Source: Trematomus loennbergii
Taxonomy: Eukaryota; Chordata; Actinopteri; Perciformes; Nototheniidae
Length of the DNA: 64,000 bases
Assembly: GCA_012861695.1 (NCBI GenBank)
Contig: JAAOOA010000196.1
Span: 216,001 to 280,000, forward strand
Direction: 5' to 3'
Of this stretch, positions 10,515 through 22,492 are shown piece by piece (positions within the stretch are counted from its first letter, which is position 1; each line of letters starts with the position of its first letter). The notes below the pieces were generated by a model. It saw only the letters and a list, made by a program, of their open reading frames with translations, did not search any database and had not been told where the DNA came from. The translations under genes and the position numbers were made by a program.

Positions 10515-11950
10515 TAGTGTAGGAACATCAGGGTTTTTTAACTTTTATATGGTATTTTTGTAAAAGTATCTCATAAGGCCAATTCGAGAAGGTTGCTGCA
10601 CCACAACACTCCAGTGCCTTAACTGTGTGAAGAAACACGGCTGACATACTATATATTTCTATGCTGTTGTCTTCGCTCTATGAATTTAATGAGCTCACGA
10701 CAATCATGTAAATAATTTGTGATTTCTTTACACAAATAATATGGTGCAAGCAAACCCTTGTGAGACAGATGTTAACATACTCAATGCTAAATATCTACTA
10801 CTATAAGCTCTGTTTTCTCTTTCAGTATTCCTACTACATTCCAGCTAAAGCCAAAACCAGTCTCCAGATGTTTTTAAAGCTAAATACTTCTTGCTCTTTT
10901 TCTGTTACACATAATATTTAGCAGCGTTATGTTTAGGGAGAGCGTATGTCTCTGATATTTCCTTTTTTCACTTTACTAAATCAGAGTTGTAAGATTTATA
11001 TTGCTTAAAATACACAAATATTATACTTAGTAATACAAATTGCACATGTGGTATCAAAGTTGACAAAGCTGTGGAAGCTGGAAAACTCTCAGGGGCACCA
11101 GTGAGTGCACTTTGAGAACCCAAGGCTACTTATCTTTCTTTGGGTTACATAGCATTAGTGATTCTATACTGGTTCTGTTATTTATAGATAAATTATGAAA
11201 AAGCACTGAGATTATTTCCGTTATAAATCTTAGACCATTTCTGCTGTCACAACAGAGCAGGACAAAATATTTATGTCTAATACATGCATTTATTTTTGTA
11301 TTTATTTTTTTAAGGACCCTATGAAAAGAGTAAGGATTCAAATGGTTTACTTTTTATTTCCAATTATCATCACAAAGTTGCCTCAGGGACCAAACATTTT
11401 AGTTAAGTTGAACTGAAGCTGTGGAAGCTATTGACTTGTACTGGAGCACAGCGTGTGTGCTTTCTGTGTCCTTTAGCATTACAGCGAACTATTAAACCTC
11501 ACCTAAAGCCAAGCCTTAACAAACCATAGTCTTCTCTTTTGCTAATGCTCCACTATGTAGATATTTACATATCTCTTTAAATAAATAGTATTCTTCGAGT
11601 AGGATGATATTATATTATATATATTATATAAATTATATAAATATTACATATTTATTTGTATTTACACTGTTGTTACAAGTTGGAATAACACATTTATAAC
11701 CTCTTCTCATTAAATGATTGTGTGTAGAAATAGGAATTAAAAGAGAAATTTTTCTGAAACAAAATGATTCCAACTTTATAGAAAACAGTGTATTATTACA
11801 TGTACTTAATTATACTTTTGGGTTTTCAACTCAATATAGAAAGACAATCTTGAATCATTTGATAATGATACCTTAAGGTACTATATGTAACTTTCCGAAA
11901 TCTTTTTCTATGACATTGATAGCCATCGTTGACGTTAGCCGTCATATTAG
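10515..11950 (+). other. Conserved 3' flank of gene 1
   Basis: AT-rich non-coding sequence, colinear with 52311-53320 after gene 2. It is read as 3' UTR and flank. Copy A has an extra stretch of about 470 bp (about 11093-11560, AGGGGCACCAGTGAG to TGCTAATGC) absent from copy B. Confidence 0.5.
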
Positions 11951-11967
11951 CTAGTAAAGTAACTAGT

Positions 11968-12060
11968 AACTAATGGCGCATTTCCACTACAGCCTCGCTC
12001 GGTATGGCTAGGCCTCGTTAGGACTGGCTCACTTTATGGCGCATTTCCATTACAGTTTAG
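11968..12060. mobile_element. Fragment of the GGCGCGTTTCCACTACA MITE family
   Basis: Contains ATGGCGCATTTCCACTAC, AGGCCTCGTTAGGACTGGC and ATGGCGCATTTCCATTACAG, matching the ends and interior of the elements at 20806-21571 and 59330-60100. Confidence 0.6.
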
Positions 12061-12226
12061 AACTGGGTAGTATCTATAGCAGTGGTCACCAACCTTTTTA
12101 AGCCCAAGATCACCAACCTCGGCCTAGGTGAAAGGCGAGATCTACCTATTGCAGAATTGAGTGAAAAAGACGGCCCAGACAGTGCTTCCAATTTGAGGCC
12201 TTTTATATAGGCTGCATCTGAATTAC

Positions 12227-13525
12227 TGTTACAATGAAGGCTCGATAATCAGCTCACAGCATATAGGCAGGGGTAAAGTGCTCTTTTTTTATGAGTGGGG
12301 GCGGACCTCACCTCCTCTAGGGGGTCCGGGGGGATGCTCCCCCGGGAATATATTTTTTTAAATATTGAAGTTAAAAGCATCAATCTGGTGCACTTTGAGA
12401 GCAACATGAAGAGATCTATGGATACCTCTCTCAGCACCCATATGAAACAGAACTGTAAACAGATGTTCTTTTTCTTTATGGATATTTTACTAATCACTCC
12501 CCTTTTAAACTCTATTCTTGTTTTACTGCCATATAGTATTTCATACCTGTTTTTCATTTTTTCTCTTATTGTGTGTATAACTATAATGATCATATGAAGG
12601 TGTGCCGCGGAAATAATCTTTTGAATAATTTGTGACAAAACCTTTAGAGACCCACTGAGATAACTTAGACTAAAGTGAACTATATCTAAACACTCAGAGA
12701 GTCCTTTAGCTCACCTGAGCCCCTCAGTCTGAGAGGAGAGGACTCTCCTCCAGCTTGTTGTGGAAACAGCTCCTTATGTCCGTTAGTGCAGCTAGCTAAC
12801 CAGATGCTAACATCACGGTCCCCGCTGGCACCGGTCCCTCTCTCTCCCTCTCTCCCTCTCTCCCTCTCCCTCTCTCTCACACTAAATGCGGTAGAGTGGC
12901 GAAGTCACGCCCATCTACTTCCGCCCCATGGGACCTTATTTCGGAAAAATTATGTATTGAAGTCAATGGAGAGAGAAAACTTATCTTTCGATCCCGTTTG
13001 AATTGTGCCATAATTACACATATGGTGTTTGTCAATCTTAAAAAATAATTTCCATGTCAAAAAAGTCACAGTTTGTCGTAAAACTGTTGAAATATAAGAC
13101 TATGAAAAATACGTAACTAGAAAGACTACAAATCCCAGAGTCGCGTAAGTGATGTCACAATTGTTTTCCTCCACTAAGATCTAAGATCAGCGCCATATAG
13201 ATATAATCTATCTATATGGCGCTTGCTAAGATAAGATAACTTTAACAAGATGCCTGTGTGCTTAGTACCAGGTTGTTATTATACCAGCAATGGGTCTTGC
13301 TCGTTCTTTCGCTTCCCGTCTGATGAAAGGACCAGGAGTCTCTGGATCAAGCTAGCTAGTAGCTAGCACGTTAGTTAGCATTACAACCATGTCATTTTTA
13401 TTAGCCTTAACATGAAGTAACATTAAGTAACCCAAAATGTTAAACAGTAAGAGTAGTCATATTTCGTGAACCCTTTGAAGAGTACTGTCACCGGTGTGAT
13501 CATTCTATAATACACAATTTAAGCC
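12227..13525. repeat. Left arm of a large foldback (inverted repeat)
   Basis: This 1.3-kb arm is the reverse complement of 15892-17222 with a few percent difference. It holds part of the hAT family X interior, a CT-rich tract at 12836-12880, and the right half of the 1.1-kb TAGAGTGGCGAAGTC element from 12891 inward. An AGCGCCATATAGAT palindrome lies at 13188-13223. Confidence 0.85.
13250..13366 (+). pseudogene. THAP-type zinc-finger fragment in a transposon
   Basis: An ATG frame of 38 codons begins MPVCLVPGCYYTSNGSC and continues SFFRFPSDERTRSLW. The C-x4-C pair, the F-x-FP motif and the following Trp match the start of a THAP domain, a DNA-binding finger found in P-element and Kolobok-type transposases. 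The frame ends at TAG before the rest of the domain. Related copies are on the minus strand at about 16057-16172 and 30800-30899. It is inferred to be a leftover transposase exon in a non-autonomous element. Confidence 0.6.
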
Positions 13526-13741
13526 ATAAGTAATTTGGCAAGCTAGCCAACCAACAATTCCACGTAGAGGATATTTTGTTAGCAATACAGTTAGCGAGCC
13601 AAGGTCAGACGGCTAGCTATAATTTAGCTACGCGTTACATTAGCTGTTACAGTAATTTGCCATCCACCCAACTATCCACTTGATCCACATTGATTTTTGC
13701 AAGCGATAAAATAAATAAGTAAGCTTAGATTAATTGCTTAA

Positions 13742-14121
13742 AGGTAGGGTAGGTAAGTTTGAGAAACCGGCTCGAGATCGCTAGAATTTGAAAATACACA
13801 ACCGGAGAAAATCTGCCACTTCCTTATAGAGCCCCTCCTCCAACACACACGAACGCGCACATGACCAATGAGGGCACAAGATAAGTTTGTGCACAGATGG
13901 AAGGCTGACAGGCAGGTAGGCCATCCAGTTATTTTAGCCGGGCCGGCTAATATGATTGGTCGTGCTTTTTACAGTACTACGGCTTCCACAGATGATATTT
14001 TGTTATGGATTTTTGTCAAAGCACTTAAGATATTCATTGCTATCGGGATGTTACGAGCATTTCATGGAATATAACAAAAAGTGTATCTCGAGCCGGTTTC
14101 TCAAACTTACCTACACCACCT
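13742..14121. mobile_element. piggyBac-like MITE, TTAA target (copy a)
   Basis: The inverted ends AGGTAGGGTAGGTAAGTTTG and CAAACTTACCTACACCACCT extend inward through GAAACCGGCTCGAG. TTAA flanks both sides (13738-13741 and 14122-14125). Two further copies are at 49043-49421 and 51346-51713. Confidence 0.85.
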
Positions 14122-14324
14122 TTAACTGTAACATAACAACCCTGCAAAAATCTGGCTGTTGTTTTGTAATGTTAGCTGGTAAAGTCATGTGCCATCCAGC
14201 AAACAAATATAGGTCTATCCACTGAAGTGGAATTTTGCCAGCATAACGTTAGCAAGCAAGCTAAAGTTAAATAGCTAGCTAGAACTTAGCTACGCTGCAT
14301 ACATTAGGAGTTGTTGTCTAACTG

Positions 14325-14760
14325 TGAGACTGACCGTTGAGCGGCCCGACCAAGCAAAAAAAATATAACCCGGTGTGGGCATTTATTACATCAGACACAT
14401 GATTCACAGCCTCAATCCTGCTGAACATGTGCACACCGCCACCAACCACAGGATTTCACACCACACTACCAGCACCCAAACAGACAGGGAAACAGAGCCT
14501 AAATACACACACACACTAATCAGCAATTAGACACAGGTGGGGGGGGGAGGAGACAACACAGGGCACCAGGTGCACACAATCAACAGCAACAGACATGGGG
14601 AAGGGGAACACTTTTCAACATAAAACCAGCAAACAGAGACAGACAAACCAAAACACAGACAGATGCCCACACTACATACATTTCGCCACCAACAAAACTA
14701 CACAATTCGTAACGGAGGCCGAGATCTATGGCCCAGAGATCACCTCCGTGACACTAACAT
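14325..14760. repeat. Unclassified interspersed repeat
   Basis: Starts TGACCGTTGAGCGGCCCGAC and carries AACCCGGTGTGGGC and ACAGAGCCTAAATAC. The same order of words is seen at 62495-62710. It ends near a GAGATCxxxGGATCTC-like hairpin (CGGAGGCCGAGATC / GAGATCACCTCCG). No coding sequence and no family assignment. Confidence 0.5.
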
Positions 14761-15410
14761 TAGTTTTAAAGGGATTTTCCGTGAAGCCAACCATTCCTTT
14801 AGATTTAAAATGTAGCTACTGTAGCAATATAGTTAACAAGCAATCTAAGGTTAAACACCTAACTGCAACTTAGCATTGCTACAAAACTCTGGCTGATGTT
14901 TCGTAATTAGCTGATAAAGTAGTTGACCATGTGGCCAACTACCATATCAACTTAGATGATATTTAGCTAGCAATAAAGTGAGCAAGAAAGCTAAGGTTAG
15001 ATAGCTAGCAGCATGGATCTGGCTTATGTTGTTTTCATACATTAGCTGGTAAAGTGAGATGCAAACACCAAGCTAGCCAATTTACCCGCCAGATCAGCCT
15101 CAGGGGTATCGACAAATTAGCTGACATTATCCACTCAACTGTATTTCGCTTCGTTAGCTAGTGTTGCACACTGTTGGCGCCAGTGGCGTCGCCTGGCCTG
15201 GGCATCCGGGGCTTTAGCCCCGAATGTTTTTTCTGTAGCCCCGGACAATTCTCCCTCAATAATATAATACATTAACCGTGCTTTACGTGAACCTCATCAT
15301 GACACAAGAGAGGACGGCAGCACTGTAATTTCCCGTGTTCAGTGAATGCAACAGAGGCATGACACCAGACCAATCAGAGAGTTGCATGGAAATAAACGTG
15401 TGCTTGTGTC

Positions 15411-16520
15411 ATAGAGTGGCGAAGTCCCTCCCCTTCCGGTGGCCCCATGGGACCTTATTTCGGAAAAGTTATGTATTGAAGTCAATGGAGAGAGAAAGAT
15501 TATCTTTCGATCCCGTTTGAATTGTGCCACGAATTACACATATGATGTTTGTCAATTTAAAAGATAATTTTGCAAGTCAAAAAAAAAAAATGTGTCGTAA
15601 AACTGTGAAGTAACACATTTGTTTGTGTGAAACGCTCAATGAACTACATCTCTGGTCTCACAGAACAACACGTCACCAAGATGGCCGTCACTACTGTCAA
15701 CAAACGATTGGCTACCCTCACTATCACCACAATGAAACACGTCCTGAAGAATGTCATGCAAAGCTGCCTGCCTGCCTTCCTTTGATTCTCTCTGAACTGC
15801 CTGGTCGTTTTAATGTTTAATGTCAACCATTTGTGCAGATAGCATGAAGTAGAGAAGATCGCTAGCGTTAGCGTTAGCATTTCTCCCCCGGGCTTAAATG
15901 TGTATTATAGAATGATCACACCGGTGACAGTACTATTCAAAGGGTTCACGAAATATGACTACTACTCTTACTGTTTAACATTTTGGGTTACTTAATGTTA
16001 CTTCATGTTAAGGCTAATAAAAATGACAAGGCTGTAATGCTAACTAACGTGCTAGCTACTAGCTAGGTAGCTAACTTGATCAACACTCCTTCCTTTCATC
16101 AGACGGGAAGCGAAAGAACGAGCAAGACCCATTGCTGGTATAATAACAACCTGGTACTAAGCACACAGGCATCTTGTTAAAGTTATCTTATCTTAGCCAG
16201 CGCCATATAGATAGATTCTATCTATATGGCGATCTATATCTTATATCTATAGTGCAATTGTGACATCACTTACGCGACTCTGGGATTTGTAGTCTTTCTA
16301 GTTTCGTATTTTTCAAGTCTTATATTTCAACAGTTTTACAAACTGTGACTTTTTTGACATGGAAATGATTTTTTAAGATTGACAAACATCATATGTGTAA
16401 TTCATGGCACAATTCAAACGGGATCGAAAGATACGTTTTCTCTCCATTGACTTCAATGCATAATTTTTCCGAAATAAGGTCCCATACCCGGAAGTAGTGG
16501 GCGTGACTTCGCCACTCTAT
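15411..16520. mobile_element. 1.1-kb element with TAGAGTGGCGAAGTC ends (copy 1)
   Basis: Inverted ends ATAGAGTGGCGAAGTC and GACTTCGCCACTCTAT. Subterminal inverted sequence is long: CGATCCCGTTTGAATTGTG near the left end and CACAATTCAAACGGGATCG near the right. The right half carries, on the minus strand, the THAP-like fragment. A second full copy is at 30131-31222 and a half copy at 12891-13525. The ends alone do not assign the superfamily; the THAP fragment suggests P or Kolobok type. Confidence 0.75.
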
Positions 16521-17222
16521 TCAAGCTCGGCTCTGTGTGTGTGTGGCAATAGCGCATTTAGTGTGATAGAGAGAGAGAGAGGGAGAGAGAGAGAGGAGAG
16601 AGGGAGGAGGAGGAGACCGGTGCCAGCAGGACCGTGTTGTTAGCATCTGGTTAGCTAGCTGCACTAACGGACATAAGGAGCTGTTTGTTCCACAACAAGC
16701 TGGAGGAGAGTCCTCTCCTCTCAGACTGAGAGACTCAGGTGAGCTAAAGGACTCTCTGAGTGTTTAGATACTTAACTTTAGTCTAAGTTATCTCAGTGGG
16801 TCTCAAACGGTTTGGTCACAAATTATTCAAAAGATTATTTCCGCGGCACACCTTCATATGATCATTATAGTTATAAAAAAAATAAGAGAATAAAGGAAAA
16901 ACAGTTATGAAATACTATATGGCAGTAAAACAAGAATAGAGTTTAAAAGGGGAGTGATTAGTAAAATATCCATAAAGAAAAAGTACATCTGTTTACAGTT
17001 CTGCTTCATATGGGTGTTGAGAGAGGTATCCATAGATCTCTTCATTTTGCTCTCAAAGTGCACCAGATTGATGCTTTTAACTTCAATATTTAAAAAAAAT
17101 CTTCCCGGGGGAGCATCCCCCCGGACCCCCCTAGAGGAGGTGAGGTCCCCCCACTCATAAAAAATACCACTTTACCCCTGCCTATATGCCGTGAGCTGAT
17201 TATCGAGCCTTCATTGTAACAG
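15892..17222. repeat. Right arm of the large foldback
   Basis: Reverse complement of 12227-13525. The arms are separated by about 2.37 kb. A GA-rich tract at 16566-16615 mirrors the CT tract of the left arm, and a 35-bp CGCCATATAGATAG palindrome near 16200-16233 mirrors that at 13188-13223. Confidence 0.85.
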
Positions 17223-17336
17223 TCGCGGGTGTACTGTGTGTGTGCGTGTGGGAGTGTTGCAGTAAAAATGCCACTGTAGTGCCGCCGCCACTGTGGGCTA
17301 AGCCCCGAATGTTTTCAGGTCCAGGCGACGCCCCTG

Positions 17337-19520
17337 GTTGGCGCTCTAATGGAGATCAAAATAGACAAGACCAAGGATGGAAAGCAACTGAAACCTTTAA
17401 ATATAAATCAGGTCCAAAGGTTAGAGTCTCTTTTCAAGTTGTGTTACAATTGTGTTCACACATCAGCAATTCTAAGCTATAATGATCAAATGTAATTGTT
17501 ACATATAGTACCTTCGAATAATAAGGTAATATCTAACTTATATAATAGCATATACTAAACTTAATATAAGGATATATTTAGATGCTTTATACTAGTGTAT
17601 CCTGTTCATACACTACAAGGGTTGGATACAATGAAGTGTGTAATGTCATCCACTGTTAAAAGGGCTAGTTGTTTGTCGTATGTTGGATTGCATTATAGTG
17701 GAAGAGGATTATATCCAGCCTTTGTATGTTCTTTAGTCTTAAGTGTCCATTATAAGTCTTTAAACTCTGTCTGTCTTGTGCAAATATGTATGTTACATTC
17801 ATTTAGCACCTTAACATCTCTTTCATTTGTGATTTGCTTGTGTTGTCAAAATAAATAAAACTTGCTTTACTTAAGAATGAGAGTGTTGTTTTGTTGTTCG
17901 TTTAGTGTTTGATTGTCTGAAGGTTTCTCTGCCAGTAAACAAAAGTGAAGGGGTTGTATATACTTCTGTGGTAATTTGTTTTGTGACAGGTGAGTCATCC
18001 AGGGGCACGTCAGCCCCACTATCTGTGCAGCGGAAAGACAGGAAATGCTCCCTTCTTCTCCCAGTGAAGCTGCCCTGCTTGACTCTCTTGCTCTTACATC
18101 TTATCTTCAAGCATACTGTTAAAGAGGGGAGTCCTTTTCTAGAGAAATACCAGATATGTTTCCTGCAGTTTTTCATTTACTGCTAAATGTAAAAAAGGAA
18201 ACTAAGTTTACTGTAGTAACATGTGTTCCAGCAAACAACAGCCTTTAAGTGTGTGATTTACTATAAAAAGGAGCTTATTTATGATTATTGATCAGGTTAA
18301 AGAAGTGTGTAATGTTAAAGCATTTGTGTTTACACCTCAGTTTGTGTGTCGACATGACAAGCTGAAAACATTTTGCTGACTAGACTAGAGTTAGCTGGAA
18401 TATCAAGCTCACCATTGCATTAGGATTTATTAGATTGAAACAATGAATGTCTGTTCAAATGATGCTTACACAAAACATAATGGTTTGTCTCAAGTAGTAC
18501 TCATATGTTACCGACAACTAAGTATATTGTTTAACTTGTGCACACACCACTTGTCTGTGTTTGAGAGGAGAAGCTAAGCTTCCCCACACACTCTGCATGC
18601 GGGGAAGATGAATCACGAAAGGTTAAAACTGCCAGTGAAAATTTCCACAAGTGTCAGATTTCAATGCTTGTTATAAAGAAACCCTAAAACCTAATCATAT
18701 TGTAAATATCTGGTAATAAATTGTATTTCAAACTTTTATTCACAATCTAAAACATATTTTATTCTGTCATGCAATCCCTCTCTACTGTTTTTTCCTCTTG
18801 CACAATTTGTTCTCACATGAACGCTGATGATAGGATTTATGTTAAGTATTTTCTACACTAGCCTGTGTTAGTGGTTTTTAAAGTATTTTAATATTTGGTA
18901 CAGAGCAGTTGTCCCCTGGGATATTTATAGAGGCCTTATTATATTTTTTATATTGGGAGGGATGAAACCCTCTTTAATGGTCACACATGCAGAGCACACA
19001 GCACACACAGTGACATTTGTTCTCTGCTTTTAACCCATCCTAGAACCAGGAGTCTAGCACTAGGAGCACTTGCTTTTCGGGGATGTCCCTTTCCTGAAAG
19101 TGAGTGTAATATGGCTCCTTCCCTGGTCATAAGGTCTGAGCCATGCTAGGGTTACAACCGGTCACAACCGGCCAAAAACGAAAGTGAATTCCTGAGCGTA
19201 CAGTTAATCAATAAATCAAATCCAGATGGGGGTTTGAATGGCACAGACAAACAAGACAGCTGCATGCTAACAGAGTGACACGTCTTCAAGGTCAGCTATG
19301 CTCAAAGAGCTTCTGTGAAAACCTACATCTAATGTCTAATGTAAAATGTGTGTCATGTTAAAGGAAAAACAGAAGAAGTTTAATAATTTGTTTGCTTCTT
19401 TACTTTAAAAGGACCTACAGTAGGCATGCTATACATTTGATCATATTCGAAAAGTATTCTTCCATAGTTTGTGACACATTTCTAAGTCTTATTTAAAGAA
19501 ACTTCAAGGCTGTTTTTATT
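17337..19520. repeat. Duplicated downstream block, copy A
   Basis: Colinear with 53898-56070 in copy B at high identity. It includes a 3'-UTR-like module at about 17590-17875 ending in AATAAATAAAACTTGC, and an older interspersed repeat at about 18950-19090 (AACCCATCCTAGAACC). Reading frames here, including an 87-codon one at 17595, are not supported as genes. Confidence 0.75.
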
Positions 19521-19539
19521 CTTGAAAATCTGCAGAGGT

Positions 19540-20760
19540 CTTTTCCAAGATCTGATGATGATGTTTCTGCCAATGAGAGCTGCTGAGGGGGGTTGTGCTC
19601 CTGTGGGGTGATTACTGGCATCAGACAGCCAACAAGTCAAATGACTCTAAAGTCAGATCTGGTGGAAGTGAAGTGTGTGGTCTACCATCAGGAAACGCAC
19701 TGTACACATGACCATATTTGGAAGGTATGCTGTACTTATCATGAGGTTACTTTAGGTCATAAATTTGCAAAGTGATCTTTAATATTTAACTTATGTTTAA
19801 GCCTATATTAAACTCATATTATATCAGGTGCTTTATAATGTTTTTATAATTAAACTTCACAGATGGCTACAATGGAGTGTCAATGCAATGTAACTCAATA
19901 ATGGAAGTGCCAGCTGCTGATTGTGTTTGTGTTATAGAGGGACTATGTATGTAGTTTTTTGGATTGCATACATTGTGAAAGGATAATGTCCAGACATTGT
20001 ATGTCTTATAGCCTGAAATTAAATATCCATTAAGTCTGTAAACTCTGCCTGCCTAATCAAATGATGTTTCCTATTACCATGCATCACTTTAACAGCTATT
20101 TCATCTGTGGCCTTATGGGCTTGTGTTGTCACAGATAAATAAAACACTTTTATTTAAGAATGAGTATTTTTGTATTCTACATCACTAAAAACATACTACT
20201 GTAGAGGTGTTATTATCTGATGACTTTTATCTGCCAGTGAGAACTGGTGAGGTTTTTTCACTCTTGTGGTTGAGCTGTCTTGTGACGGGAAGTTTGTGAT
20301 AGAGGGGTGTGCGCTCAGCTAGGAGTCATTCATTCATTCCAGACGAGGTACATAAACATATTTAGAGACAAGGAAATCTCCACAGCTGCATCTGTGTTGT
20401 TCTTGGATATGTTCTGTTGTCTGAACCTGGATATATTTCAAACCGACTACCATGCTCTCTCACTGTGCTCTCTGTAGTCTCACTCACAGCTGGATGAGGC
20501 TCCCTTCCTATCAGTTGGAGGGTTTAAATTCAGCAGCAGGCTTTGAGACAAACTCCCCTCTTTTCTGCAGAAACAGGAACTGTCGTAACAACAGTTTCCA
20601 ATCAGCAAATTAATTGTCTATTAAATCTGTCCACTCTCTCTGCTAATGCAATAATGTTACTTTTATCTACATTATTATATTCATTCTGATTTGTTGCAAG
20701 ACAAAATATAGTCCCTTTACCTGTTTAAAGTGTTTTGTATTGTCAGAGGTGTGTCTTGCT
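19540..20760. repeat. Downstream module M1 with a second 3'-UTR-like block
   Basis: Matches 57750-58980 in copy B. It contains an AATAAAACACTTT polyadenylation-like block near 20130, diverged from that at 17850. Parts recur inverted at 25057-25760 and 27472-27710. It carries the uninterrupted site of the 25761-27471 hAT (CACTGTACACATGACC at about 19697) and lacks the Gypsy insert of copy B. Confidence 0.7.
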
Positions 20761-20805
20761 GGTGAGGGGTTGTCCCTCTGTGGGGTGATTACTGACGGCC
20801 ACTAA

Positions 20806-21571
20806 TTTTGGCGCGTTTCCACTACAGCGCGCAGCCCGGTTTAAGAGGGCTGTGACGTCAGCGGCTGTCTTTGGTTGCGTTTCCACTTGGCCTAGTACCG
20901 GCCGACGGGTCCTAATTCACAGTTTTTCTGGCCTCATAAAATCGTGGGTCCAGGGCCAGAGCAACGAGGCTGAGTCGGGCTGAGTATGCTAAACTAGAGA
21001 GCGTCGCTGGCAAGGGGTCTACAACTACAACAAGATGGACATATTTGACCGTGATTTAATTGTAATACACGTTTCAAAATGATGCCGAAGTAACAACATA
21101 CTGATACCGGTTAGTAAAAACCATGAATTAATGCTTTGACAAGTCTGCAGACAGATGGCAGGGGAAAAACCTTTTAAAATGCTTGTTTTCTAAATGGAGA
21201 TTGGCTAAGCTAACGCAGTATATGCTCCGACCGTCCACACTCACAACAACGGCCTATACAGACATAAATAAAGCAGCGACTGTATTCACCATGACACAGG
21301 CAGTCTGTGGTGTGTACTTGTTTAACTTTTGTCTAGTTTCTGAACATATATGAGGAGCTGTGAGCTCTGAGTGCTAACAGCTAACGGCTGTGTTGTTTTT
21401 TCTGGGGTCCTCTGAAGATCACGTCACGGCTCCGCCTACACTGCGTTACTATAGATACTGCCCCAGTTCCTAAACTGTAATGGAAATGCACCATAAAGTG
21501 AGCCAGTCCTAACGAGGCCCAGCCATACCGAGCGGGGCCGAGCGAGGCCGTGTAGTGGAAACGCGCCAAAA
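20806..21571. mobile_element. MITE with TTTTGGCGCGTTTCCACTACA ends
   Basis: Perfect inverted ends TTTTGGCGCGTTTCCACTAC and TGTAGTGGAAACGCGCCAAA, total 766 bp, interior GC-rich and non-coding. A more diverged relative lies at 59330-60100 in opposite orientation and a fragment at 11968-12060. It sits at the breakpoint of the inverted segment. Confidence 0.8.
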
Positions 21572-22490
21572 GTGTCTAACAAGTGACATGTAATGTAACA
21601 GAATCAATCTATTTCCAGGAAGGACAGATAACCTGCATCACTAATGTGATACAAAGATCTGACCAAGTTACACAGAAAAGCAATGACTTTATGCAGACAT
21701 TAATTCAGCTAGGTCATTTACATTACAGTCTTTAGAAAGGTGGGGGGAAAGAAGGGGAAGTACAGCATGGTAATTACAACCCTAACATCCATATGATAAT
21801 TGCCTCACAATGGTCAAGGTGAAACCCTTCTGTCTGAGAACATTTTGTAGTTAGGAAACTATATATTGAATTATTATAAATTCCCATGACATTTAGATAA
21901 CAATAGCAATTCTACATATTAGATATTAATATCTCTTTAGGTTTTGCCTGAAAATGTGGGTTGGTGGGAATGAGATAACTTACTTATACTTTCTCAATAA
22001 AGAGTAGAATTGCTTGTTATGACTTAGACATGGAAATAGGCTTGACTTCTTGAAGAGTGAAAGCATTACACTGCAACAAGGCCGCACACTTCCTTATCTC
22101 TTTTACACAAACAGACACATGTTCCACTAGTAACAAAGAAAACAAAGTTGCTTTGACTCATCGCCTCGTGCAGTTCCCGTTAATCTGTTTGAACTATTTT
22201 GTTGAATGAGCCCTGTTTTTTTCACCCAATAGGGTTTCCTTTGAAGGATATGCTGAACTTTAGGCCCAATTACAGTCTGACCCCTACACCCCAACCCACT
22301 TCCACTCCGTCTGTGCGTTCACATGGAGGGTCTGGCAAACAAAAAAGTGCCCTTCAAAACCAACTAGAGTGAGAGTTAGTTGTCTGCATCAGTCCTGACT
22401 TAACCTGCTGACCTCACTGATTATGTGCAACGCTGCTTGTGTTAAAACGTACACATTTCTTTTACAATGTAACCTTCAAGTTTATCTAAC
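21572..22490. repeat. Segment inverted relative to copy B
   Basis: Reverse complement of about 60100-60890. It begins in the cut SINE (AGTGTCTAACAAGTGACATG) and runs through GATCTGACCAAGTTACAC and GGAGGGTCTGGCAAAC. No gene was seen. Confidence 0.8.
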
Positions 22491-22492
22491 TA

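Larger units (their letters stand above)
15181..17336. mobile_element. hAT-type element forming the right half of the foldback
   Basis: The termini are CAGTGGCGTCGCCTGG and, inverted, CCAGGCGACGCCCCTG, with subterminal inverted GGGGCTTAGCCC-type sequence. The flanks are the 8-bp repeat GTTGGCGC (15173-15180 and 17337-17344). It contains the 1.1-kb THAP-fragment element (15411-16520) and a piece of hAT family X (16520-17222). Confidence 0.85.

Noticed and set aside
17595..17858. 87-codon frame repeated at 54148-54411
   Set aside because: Conserved only because the whole block is duplicated at DNA level. It overlaps a polyadenylation-like region and has no domain.
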